The translations under genes were made by a program, and so were the position numbers. From Flavobacteriaceae bacterium (lineage in GTDB: Bacteria > Bacteroidota > Bacteroidia > Flavobacteriales > Flavobacteriaceae), in NCBI GenBank assembly GCA_027068695.1, contig JAMOMG010000319.1, positions 1 through 18,462 on the forward strand: a stretch of 18,462 nt of DNA, written 5' to 3'. The first letter of the stretch is position 1. Every line of letters starts with the position of its first letter. The notes under the pieces are model-generated. The model did not search any database. It saw only the letters and a program-made list of their open reading frames with translations, and was not told the origin of the DNA. Shown here one piece after another: positions 8,169 through 15,202 of this stretch.

Positions 8169-8986
8169 TGATTTCAATAAATAGATTATTTAAAAAATAT
8201 AGTACATTTTTAATTGCCATATTGTTAGTTCAAGTTGCTTTTGGGCAGTTTACAATACCTGAAAAACCAACATTGCAAACTAGTGTATATGATTATGCTA
8301 ATTTATTATCTGATTCGCAAAAAGCTGCTTTAGAAAACAAGTTAATTAAATATTCAGACTCAACTTCAACGCAAATAGTTGTGGCTACAGTTGAAACTAT
8401 TAAAGGAGAAGATATCGGAATTCTAACTCCTAAATGGGCACATGAGTGGGGAATTGGGCAAGCAAAAGAAGATAACGGTGTTTTTATTTTATTAGCTAAA
8501 AAAGAACGAAAAATATGGATATCTCCTGGTTATGGAGTAGAATATAAACTTACCGCAGGTATTACAGGTACAATAGTTAGAAATATTATTATCCCAGAAT
8601 TTAGAAAAGGAGACTATTATGCTGGTTTAAACAAAGGGTCTGATGCGATATTTGAAGTTTTAAATGGAACTTTTAAAAATAATCAGACAAATAAAAAAGG
8701 GAAATCAAAAGACTTTTCAGGGTTTATAACAGCCTTTATCATTTTTATTATTTTAATGATTCTATTTTCTAAAAAAAATAGAGGAGGAGGTAATAATAGA
8801 GGAAATAGAAGAAATTCTACAGCATCAGATATTTTAACTGCAATTCTTTTAAGCGGTGCAGGAAGAGGTAATTTTGGAAGTGGTGGTTTTGGCGGAGGTT
8901 CAAGTGGAGGCTTTGGTGGTGGAGGTTTTGGAGGTGGCTTTGGCGGTGGAGGCTTCAGTGGTGGTGGAGCAGGAGGTGGCTGGTAA
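8168..8986 (+). CDS. TPM-domain protein with membrane helix and glycine-rich tail
   Basis: A 272-residue protein with a signal peptide (about 1-26, ending VAFGQ) and a TPM domain (about 35-165) containing VYDYANLLS (40-48), STQIVVATVETIKG (67-80), NGVFILLA (103-110) and WISPGYGVE (117-125). A single membrane helix follows (about 185-200), then a basic Gly/Asn/Arg stretch and a low-complexity tail of Gly, Phe and Ser (236-272) ending GGGW. The predicted layout places the TPM domain in the periplasm and the tail in the cytoplasm. This architecture is familiar for bacterial TPM proteins, whose activity is unknown. It is the last gene of the lemA group. Its tail gives a G-rich block on the plus strand, and the proline-rich frame opposite it is only a shadow. 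Confidence 0.92.
   Translation: MISINRLFKKYSTFLIAILLVQVAFGQFTIPEKPTLQTSVYDYANLLSDSQKAALENKLIKYSDSTSTQIVVATVETIKGEDIGILTPKWAHEWGIGQAKEDNGVFILLAKKERKIWISPGYGVEYKLTAGITGTIVRNIIIPEFRKGDYYAGLNKGSDAIFEVLNGTFKNNQTNKKGKSKDFSGFITAFIIFIILMILFSKKNRGGGNNRGNRRNSTASDILTAILLSGAGRGNFGSGGFGGGSSGGFGGGGFGGGFGGGGFSGGGAGGGW
8865..8983 (+). repeat. Glycine-codon low-complexity tract
   Basis: Imperfect tandem copies of GGTGG-TTT/CTT-GG units encode the Gly/Phe tail of the second TPM protein. The tract is far more G-rich than its surroundings and could vary in length between strains. Confidence 0.7.
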
Positions 8987-9044
8987 GTCACATACATATT
9001 ACCTGTAATTCCTAAAAAAACTAAAAGAAAATAGGTTTTCGTAG

Positions 9045-10211
9045 TTACATTCCTGGAATACGAAACATGCGTTTCATTTTATGTTGTTTATAGTACCAAC
9101 CCCATCCTTTTTTTAACCAGTGACCCACTATTGGAAGAGGTATCATTATTTCTTTTTTTGCAGTGCGCATTACAAATGCAGCGCCATCTCCACTATCCAT
9201 AACACAAATAATATGTAATTTTTCCCAATAACTTTTACGTTTACCACTGGCTATTATGGTGTTGTGAAAATTATAGGTACTTACATCTGCCATAACTTCG
9301 GCAATATGTCCTTGTTTAGCTGCCCAAGGGTGATTTATAATGGCGGCAGCATCCCCAATTACATATACATTGTTTTTATTTTCTACTCTACAGAGTTCAT
9401 TTATTTTTACAAAACCAGTTTCATTTTGAGGTAAACTAGTATTTTTAATTAAATCCATGCCGTCTCCACCAGAAATAAATAAGGTTAAATCTGAATTTAA
9501 TTGTGTATTATCTCCAAAAACAATAGCATTTTCTTTAAATTCCTTAATTTTTTTCCCAAAATGGGTGCTCACATGATAGTGCTCAAAAAATGACCCCATA
9601 TTCTTATAAGCTTTTCTACCCATTCGTTTCCCAGGTTCAGCCATTGGCGCAAAAAAGGTGAGTTTGAATTTATCTCTCAATCCTTTTTTATTAAGGTAAT
9701 GACTAATATTAAACAATAGTTCAAAAGCGGGCCCACCCCTAACGGTAGTTGATGTAGGATCTTTTGGGTTTCCTCCAAAACCAACATTTATAGTTCCACT
9801 ACCTTTAGCAACTAATTTTTCCAATTCATTTTTAATGGTAACAGCTTCATTTGGTTTTCCACAAATAGAGTGAGTATGCTCCATTCCTTTTATATACACT
9901 TTACTCATTCCAAGAGCAATAAAAAGATGGTCATAAATATGCGTTGCTTTATCTGTAATTATTTGTTGATTTTCAATATCAATTTTTGTTATTTTTTCAA
10001 TTACAAGATTAAATCCATGCTTTTTTTGTAAATCAAAAAGGTTGAGCTTCGTATCTTCAAAACTGCGTTTTCCAACAGGAATCCATATAGATACGGGATA
10101 AATAAACATATAATCTCTATCAGATATTAATGTTACATTGTATCCGTATTTCCTAAGTTTTATAGTAGCTTCAATACCTGCAAAGCCTCCACCTAATACT
10201 AAAATTCTCAT
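9045..10211 (-). CDS. NAD(P)/FAD-dependent oxidoreductase, sulfide:quinone-reductase-like
   Basis: A 388-residue two-dinucleotide-fold flavoprotein. The N-terminal FAD motif is GGGFAG (7-12), and the second FAD-contacting motif is VIGDAAA (284-290). The blocks HSICGKPNEA (114-123), RGGPAFELLFN (158-168) and HIICVMDSGDGAAFV (333-347), together with an aromatic, basic C-terminus (GHWLKKGWGWYYKQHK), match sulfide:quinone reductases, which bind the membrane surface through such a tail. SQR usually has a Cys just before GPAYE; here that position is Thr-Val-Arg-Gly and there is none. Cys117 and Cys336 appear to match the other two SQR cysteines. It may therefore be an NADH:quinone or other quinone-linked relative, not a true SQR. 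The start ATG has a TAnnTTTG-type box 28 bases upstream, so it probably has its own transcript. Confidence 0.82.
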   Translation of the reverse strand: MRILVLGGGFAGIEATIKLRKYGYNVTLISDRDYMFIYPVSIWIPVGKRSFEDTKLNLFDLQKKHGFNLVIEKITKIDIENQQIITDKATHIYDHLFIALGMSKVYIKGMEHTHSICGKPNEAVTIKNELEKLVAKGSGTINVGFGGNPKDPTSTTVRGGPAFELLFNISHYLNKKGLRDKFKLTFFAPMAEPGKRMGRKAYKNMGSFFEHYHVSTHFGKKIKEFKENAIVFGDNTQLNSDLTLFISGGDGMDLIKNTSLPQNETGFVKINELCRVENKNNVYVIGDAAAIINHPWAAKQGHIAEVMADVSTYNFHNTIIASGKRKSYWEKLHIICVMDSGDGAAFVMRTAKKEIMIPLPIVGHWLKKGWGWYYKQHKMKRMFRIPGM

Positions 10212-10239
10212 TATTTTCTCTGAAATTTTGAATTGATTT

Positions 10240-10247
10240 CAAAAGTA
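10240..10247 (-). promoter_or_regulatory. Candidate -7 box for the SQR-like flavoprotein gene
   Basis: Reads TACTTTTG on the minus strand, an exact TAnnTTTG match, 28 bases before the ATG. It is the same octamer at the same distance as at alaS. No good -33 box is visible. Confidence 0.45.
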
Positions 10248-10350
10248 AGGAGATAATAGATTTAACTTTGTAAGATTAATTACAGAGTAAAGTAAATGAG
10301 ATTACAAAAAATAAAATAAAATAACGTACTGTATTTTTTTAATAAGTGAA

Positions 10351-11766
10351 TTATCTTCTATAATCTAATGCGGGAGGTCTATCACCAAGAAGAGGAATAT
10401 ATTTAAAATCTTTACCTCTTTTTATATAAAACTCTTCCTTTGCTTTTTCAATTATTGAATTATCTAAAAATAAATCTATGGCAGTTAAAGAAATTGTTTT
10501 GGCTGCAACCATCATACCTTTATTACCAATATCGGTACCTCCAGCAGCTACAGCTTGCCAACTATGGGCGGGTGTTCCAGGAACCCAAGTAGCGCTGCTC
10601 ATACCTGCGGTTGGAACAATAAAGCTAATGTCTCCAACATCGGTAGAACCAAAAGGTTTACCTTTACTTTTGTATGGTTGAACTATTTTTGCATTTTCTA
10701 AGTTTGCCTTTTTTAAACCTAAAGTTTTAGCAATTTTATCAGCAAATATTTTTTCTTCATCAGTATAAGTTATTCCTCCTACTTTTACCAGATTTTTATA
10801 CATTAATTCTTGTAAGGTTAGGTTTGGTAATAATTCGTGAGTCCCACCAATCATTTCATAATCCATAGTAGTTCCTGTTCCTAATGCGGCTCCTTTTGCA
10901 GCATTTACAATTCTATCAAATATTTCAATTACGGTACTTCTATTATTATGTCTGGCGTAGTAGTATACTTCGGCAAAATCGGGAACTACATTAGGAGCTT
11001 TTCCACCATCTGTTATAACATAATGAATACGAGCTTCTTGAGGTATGTGTTCTCTCATCATATTAACCATCATGTCCATAGCTTCAACAGCATCTAAAGC
11101 AGATCTTCCTTTTTCTGGAGAAATTGCAGCATGTGCAGAAACTCCGTAAAATCTAAATTTAGCTGATTTATTTGCTAAAGAAGCTCCTGCATTAGCCTCA
11201 TTTACAGAATTTGGGTGCCAATGTAATACTGCATCAACATCATTAAATAATCCTTCCCTTACAAGATAAACTTTTCCAGAACCACCCTCTTCGGCAGGAC
11301 AGCCATAAAAACGAATAGTTCCTTTTATATTGTTAGCTTTCAACCAATTTTTAACCTCTATTGATGCGGCTACAGAAGCTGTTCCAAATAAATGATGTCC
11401 ACAAGCATGCCCTGCAGCTTTGTGTGCAGATTTTTTTTCAGGTATTGCTTCTTGGGAAAGACCTGGTAATGCATCAAATTCACCTAAAATGGCAATAATT
11501 GGTTTGCCTGTTCCATATTCAGCTATAAAAGCAGTAGGCATACCAGCAACTCCTTTTTTTATTTTAAAACCTTCGTTACTTAGAGTTTGTTCTAACAGGG
11601 CAACGCTTTTTTCTTCTTGATACCCCATTTCAGCATAACCCCATATCTTTTGTGCAATTGTACTATAGAAATCTTTTTTACTGTTTAAATCTTTTACAGC
11701 ATTGTTTTTTTGACCAAAAGTCAAAAGAGAACAAAATAAAGCTACTACTAAAATTTTAGTGTTCAT
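10351..11766 (-). CDS. Secreted M20-family amidohydrolase, AbgB-like
   Basis: A 471-residue peptidase-family M20 protein that aligns along its length, by my reading, with AbgB, one subunit of E. coli p-aminobenzoyl-glutamate hydrolase. Zinc-site and active-site blocks are GHACGHH (119-125), CPAEEGGSGK (156-165), HWHP (182-185), SAHAAISPEKGRSALDA (210-226) and GTPAHSW (397-403). The dimerisation domain lies between the second and last of these. Residues 1-18 form a signal peptide ending TFGQ, so the enzyme should act outside the cytoplasm, unlike E. coli AbgB. No abgA-like partner gene is nearby. The likely reaction is hydrolysis of an amide or acyl-amino-acid bond; the substrate is not readable. 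It lies between der upstream and the flavoprotein downstream on the same strand, with gaps of 163 and 139 bases, so co-transcription is uncertain. Confidence 0.87.
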   Translation of the reverse strand: MNTKILVVALFCSLLTFGQKNNAVKDLNSKKDFYSTIAQKIWGYAEMGYQEEKSVALLEQTLSNEGFKIKKGVAGMPTAFIAEYGTGKPIIAILGEFDALPGLSQEAIPEKKSAHKAAGHACGHHLFGTASVAASIEVKNWLKANNIKGTIRFYGCPAEEGGSGKVYLVREGLFNDVDAVLHWHPNSVNEANAGASLANKSAKFRFYGVSAHAAISPEKGRSALDAVEAMDMMVNMMREHIPQEARIHYVITDGGKAPNVVPDFAEVYYYARHNNRSTVIEIFDRIVNAAKGAALGTGTTMDYEMIGGTHELLPNLTLQELMYKNLVKVGGITYTDEEKIFADKIAKTLGLKKANLENAKIVQPYKSKGKPFGSTDVGDISFIVPTAGMSSATWVPGTPAHSWQAVAAGGTDIGNKGMMVAAKTISLTAIDLFLDNSIIEKAKEEFYIKRGKDFKYIPLLGDRPPALDYRR

Positions 11767-11929
11767 TATTATGAAATTATAATTGTGGAAATAAATATAC
11801 TATAATTATTGAACCAACCAAAAAAGTAATCTATTTATATGGTACTGAAAATTTAATAATAATAAGAACAACTAATTTAATAGTGTTTATTTAAATAGAA
11901 ACCTTAAATGAAATACAGTACTAATTGAA

Positions 11930-13231
11930 TTATTTTTGCCTGAAATAGATGACAATTGGAACGCCATGCAAGTCGAAGTTCTCACGTAATTTATTTTCAA
12001 CATAACGTTTGTAAGGTTCTTTTACATACTGAGGAAGGTTACAAAAAAACACAAACTGAGGTGTTGGCGTAGGTAATTGCATACAGTATTTAATTTTAAC
12101 AAATTTTCCCTTAATTGCTGGAGGTCCATTTTGTTTTACAATTTCCAACATCGTCTCATTCAGTTTACTTGTTGGAATTCGTTTCATTCTATTTTTAAAA
12201 ACTTCAACAGCAGTTTCAATAGCTTTATAAATACGCTGCTTGGTTAAAGTGCTGATAAATAAAATAGGAACATCGGTAAAAGGGGCGACTTCTCTTCTAA
12301 TTTTAGCTTCAAAATCGCGCATAGTATTGGTTTCTTTTTCAATCAAATCCCATTTATTTACCAAAATAATGACACCTTTTTTGTTTTTTTCAGCTAACCA
12401 AAATATATTTTCATCTTGTCCTTCAAAACCACGAGTGGCATCTACAACTAAAATAGCTACATCACAGTGTTCAATTGCTCTAACAGCTCTCATTACCGAA
12501 TAGAACTCTAAATCTTCTTTTACTTTAGATTTTTTTCGTATCCCTGCCGTATCAATCAAATTAAATTCAAAGCCAAAACGGTTGTATTTGGTGTCAATAG
12601 AATCTCTCGTTGTTCCGGCAATATCAGTTACAATATTCCTCTCTTCACCAATTAAAGCATTGATAAACGAGGATTTTCCTGCATTTGGGCGGCCTACTAC
12701 TGCAAACCGAGGGAGTTCATTCTCAATATTAACTTCGTCTTCTAATTTTTTAGTTAAGGCATCTAAAAGCTCTCCAGTTCCACTACCATTGATAGATGAA
12801 ATTGTAAAATATTCACCTAGTCCAAGATTATAAAATTCAAGAGCATCGTTTACACGCATAGAGTTGTCAACCTTGTTTACCGCCATAAAAACGGGTTTTT
12901 TTACCTTTCGTAAAATGTTAGCAACCTCAGTATCCATTGGTGTAATTCCTTCTTCAACATCAACAACAAAAACAATAATATCAGATTCTTCAATGGCTAA
13001 TTGCACTTGTTTTCTTATCTCTTCTTCAAAAATATCATCAGACCCAATAGCATAACCACCAGTATCAATTACAGAAAATTCTTTTCCATTCCAATCACTT
13101 TTCCCATAATGTCTGTCACGTGTAACACCACTAATAGAATCAACAATAGCATCTCTGCGCTGAATTAAACGGTTAAATAAAGTTGATTTTCCAACATTGG
13201 GTCTTCCTACAATGGCTACAATATTACTCAT
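11930..13231 (-). CDS. der: Ribosome-assembly GTPase Der (EngA)
   Basis: A 433-residue protein with two GTPase domains in tandem, the hallmark of Der, needed for late assembly of the 50S ribosomal subunit. Domain 1 has GRPNVGKS (9-16), DTGG (56-59) and NKVD (119-122). Domain 2 has GRPNAGKS (180-187), DTAG (227-230) and NKWD (292-295). A KH-like RNA-binding domain fills about 350-433. All GTP-binding motifs are intact and the length is normal. The start ATG at 13229-13231 gives the usual N-terminus ([12 protein letters not shown]), and a TAnnTTTG box lies 22 bases upstream. A second ribosome GTPase, era, is encoded less than 1 kb away on the same strand, separated by a gene on the opposite strand. 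Confidence 0.98.
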   Translation of the reverse strand: MSNIVAIVGRPNVGKSTLFNRLIQRRDAIVDSISGVTRDRHYGKSDWNGKEFSVIDTGGYAIGSDDIFEEEIRKQVQLAIEESDIIVFVVDVEEGITPMDTEVANILRKVKKPVFMAVNKVDNSMRVNDALEFYNLGLGEYFTISSINGSGTGELLDALTKKLEDEVNIENELPRFAVVGRPNAGKSSFINALIGEERNIVTDIAGTTRDSIDTKYNRFGFEFNLIDTAGIRKKSKVKEDLEFYSVMRAVRAIEHCDVAILVVDATRGFEGQDENIFWLAEKNKKGVIILVNKWDLIEKETNTMRDFEAKIRREVAPFTDVPILFISTLTKQRIYKAIETAVEVFKNRMKRIPTSKLNETMLEIVKQNGPPAIKGKFVKIKYCMQLPTPTPQFVFFCNLPQYVKEPYKRYVENKLRENFDLHGVPIVIYFRQK

Positions 13232-13253
13232 GAGAGTATTTTTAAAATTTTTG

Positions 13254-13261
13254 CAAAACTA
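13254..13261 (-). promoter_or_regulatory. Candidate -7 box for der
   Basis: Reads TAGTTTTG on the minus strand, an exact TAnnTTTG match, 22 bases before the der ATG. The -33 position has no recognisable TTTG. Confidence 0.45.
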
Positions 13262-13352
13262 CGTAAATTTAAATTGAAAATTGGAATATGATTGCTTCTA
13301 AATTAGCCATTTATTTAAAAACAGTATATTGCGATGCTAAAAAAATCAATGA

Positions 13353-13856
13353 ATGAATGAATACAAAAACAGTGATATTTATTTGCGCCCTAGGTTTAAA
13401 ATGAATTTCAATGAAAGTCAACAACATTTAATTTCGAAATTTGAAGATAATTTAAAAGATATAAATTGTAAATATTGTAGTAAAATTATAGATGGACATA
13501 TTGTAATTGATATTCCGTTGGATGAAAATCACTTTTGGTCTCCACAATTAAATATTGAAATAGAAAAAATTGACAAAAATAAGGCAATAGTAAAAGGTTT
13601 ATTTGGTCCAAAACCACAGGTTTGGACGTTATTTATGTTTTTTCATTTTGCTGTTGCAGTTGCCTTTATTGGTTTTTCAATTATGGCTTATGTAAAATGG
13701 ATGCTAAAAAGTGATTATACAAACGCTTTAATTGTAGTAATTGCTCTACCTGTTTTGTGGATTGTAATGTATTTTTTAGGGCAATTGGGTAAAAAAAAGG
13801 GACACAAACAAATGGATGAGCTTTATGAATTTATGATGAATACGCTGAATAAATAG
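13353..13856 (+). CDS. Small membrane protein of unknown function between der and era
   Basis: A 167-residue protein with a soluble N-terminal part (about 1-88) and two membrane helices (about 91-113 and 122-146) ending in a basic, helical tail. The soluble part includes YLRPRFK (10-16), a CKYC pair of cysteines (39-42), and DGHIVIDIPLDENHFWSPQLNIEIE (47-71). I recognise the pattern from uncharacterised flavobacterial proteins found in this setting but can name no function. Homologues are sometimes labelled GTP-binding, probably by carry-over from the neighbours; no GTPase motif is present. The start lies in a run of three AATG units: the ATGs at 13349 and 13357 are out of frame, and the next in-frame ATG (13401) would remove YLRPRF, so 13353 is preferred. 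It is divergent from der and convergent with era. Confidence 0.75.
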   Translation: MNEYKNSDIYLRPRFKMNFNESQQHLISKFEDNLKDINCKYCSKIIDGHIVIDIPLDENHFWSPQLNIEIEKIDKNKAIVKGLFGPKPQVWTLFMFFHFAVAVAFIGFSIMAYVKWMLKSDYTNALIVVIALPVLWIVMYFLGQLGKKKGHKQMDELYEFMMNTLNK

Positions 13857-13951
13857 CCTTAAAATTACAAAGTTAAAGTTTAAGCAAATTTAAGTAGAAC
13901 TAATTAAAGTATTGTAAGGTTTTCGTCTTGGTAGTCAATTTAAAATAGCGA

Positions 13952-14833
13952 TTAATCGTTATACCCAAACCGTCTTAATTGGCGTTTATCACTTCTCCAG
14001 TTCTTATTTACTTTAACATACAATTCTAAGTGAATTTTTTTATTAAAGAATTTTTGTAAATCTTTACGAGCTTCAACACCAACACGTTTTAAAGCAGCAC
14101 CTTTATGACCAATAATAATTCCTTTTTGAGTTTCACGCTCTACCATAATTACAGAGCGTATTTTGATAATTTTTTCACTTTCAAAAAACTCTTCAGTATC
14201 AACTTCAACGGCGTATGGAATCTCTTTTTTGTAGTGCATTAATATTTTTTCACGAATAGCTTCATTTACAAAAAATCGTTCAGGTTTGTCTGTTAATTGA
14301 TCTTTAGGGTAAAATGGAGGTGATTCGGGTAAAATTTCAATAATTCTATTAAAAACATTTTCTACATTAAAGTTTTCTAGTGCAGAAATTAAAAATACTT
14401 CAGCATTGGGCACTTTTTCTTTCCAATACTGTAATTTTTCTTCTACCTCTTCTTGTGAAGATTTGTCAATTTTATTGATGAGAAGAAGTACAGGGATTTT
14501 CGAATTTTTAATTTTGTTAAAAAAAGATTCATCTTTCAATTCCTTTTCGCCAATTTCAACCATGTAAATGAGCACATCTGCATCTTCAAAAGCAGATTTC
14601 ACAAAATTCATCATTGAAGCCTGTAATTCATAAGCCGGTTTAATAATTCCTGGTGTATCAGAAAATAATATTTGAAAATCATCGCCATTTACAATTCCTA
14701 AAATTCTATGACGGGTAGTTTGTGCTTTTGAGGTAATAATTGAGAGTCGTTCACCTACAAAAGCATTCATTAATGTAGATTTTCCAACGTTTGGATTTCC
14801 TATAATATTAACAAAACCTGCTTTGTGCTTCAT
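13952..14833 (-). CDS. era: Ribosome-assembly GTPase Era
   Basis: A 293-residue GTPase that binds 16S rRNA near its 3' end and is needed for 30S subunit assembly. It has the G1 motif GNPNVGKS (about 12-19), a TTRH switch I region, DTPG, and NKID, followed by a C-terminal KH domain containing GIIIGHKGAALKRVG (about 239-253). The length is normal for the family. I place the start at the ATG at 14831-14833, giving MKHKAGFVNIIGNPNVGKS. A TTG two codons upstream (14839) is a possible but unlikely alternative, because an ATG start gives the usual family N-terminus. A TACCTTTG box lies 18 bases upstream. It is transcribed divergently from the initiator tRNA. Confidence 0.97.
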   Translation of the reverse strand: MKHKAGFVNIIGNPNVGKSTLMNAFVGERLSIITSKAQTTRHRILGIVNGDDFQILFSDTPGIIKPAYELQASMMNFVKSAFEDADVLIYMVEIGEKELKDESFFNKIKNSKIPVLLLINKIDKSSQEEVEEKLQYWKEKVPNAEVFLISALENFNVENVFNRIIEILPESPPFYPKDQLTDKPERFFVNEAIREKILMHYKKEIPYAVEVDTEEFFESEKIIKIRSVIMVERETQKGIIIGHKGAALKRVGVEARKDLQKFFNKKIHLELYVKVNKNWRSDKRQLRRFGYND

Positions 14834-14851
14834 TTTCAATGTTTAAAGCCG

Positions 14852-14882
14852 CAAAGGTACTCTTTAATATTTTTAATTTAAA
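14852..14882 (-). promoter_or_regulatory. Promoter of era
   Basis: On the minus strand: TTTA (14879-14882), 19 bases, TACCTTTG (14852-14859), 18 bases before the era ATG. The -7 box is exact and the -33 box has three of four bases. The ten-base block GCAAAGGTAC here is the reverse complement of the block at 14912-14921 that drives the tRNA. Confidence 0.6.
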
Positions 14883-14889
14883 AAATCTT

Positions 14890-14920
14890 ATTGGTTTTTT
14901 GAAAAAACATTGTACCTTTG
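14890..14920 (+). promoter_or_regulatory. Promoter of the initiator tRNA gene
   Basis: ATTG (14890-14893), 19 bases, TACCTTTG (14913-14920). The -7 box is exact, the spacing is the Bacteroidota norm and the -33 box has three of four bases. Transcription would begin a few bases before the mature tRNA end at 14931. This is the best promoter in the window. Confidence 0.75.
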
Positions 14921-14930
14921 CAGTCCAAAT

Positions 14931-15003
<73 letters not shown>

Positions 15004-15007
15004 CTAT

Positions 15008-15040
15008 AAAAAACCTCATTTAAAACAATGAGGTTTTTTT
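15008..15040 (+). terminator. Intrinsic terminator of the initiator tRNA
   Basis: A perfect 13-base-pair inverted repeat, AAAAAACCTCATT and AATGAGGTTTTTT, with a six-base loop (TAAAAC), closing in seven T residues. It starts five bases after the tRNA ends. Confidence 0.92.
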
Positions 15041-15179
15041 ATGCCCTGTATTTTTATTTTCAGAAAGGAAAATTAGAATATGAAATTGCAGACTTTATTT
15101 CTACACTAAAAATTTCAGTATATTTATGCTTAATAAAATGATTTAACTAAGTATAATTACTTAATTAAATATGTTAAAG

Positions 15180-15187
15180 TATGTTTG
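15180..15187 (+). promoter_or_regulatory. Candidate -7 box for the M61-like gene
   Basis: TATGTTTG is an exact TAnnTTTG match, 15 bases before the ATG at 15203. The -33 position reads TTAC, a poor match. It would give a very short leader. Confidence 0.4.
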
Positions 15188-15202
15188 TTACATTAGTTAA
15201 TT

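Noticed and set aside
8683..8997. Open frame on the minus strand coding a proline-rich peptide
   Set aside because: It is the complement of the glycine-codon tract in the second TPM gene; GGN codons read backwards give NCC and proline. No start context or family resemblance.
10212..10350. Terminator after the AbgB-like gene
   Set aside because: The only fold is an AT-only stem of about six bases around 10308-10340, which is expected by chance here.
13857..13951. Terminator between the convergent small membrane protein and era genes
   Set aside because: Only a six-base CTTAAA/TTTAAG match with a long loop and no T run; not enough to call.
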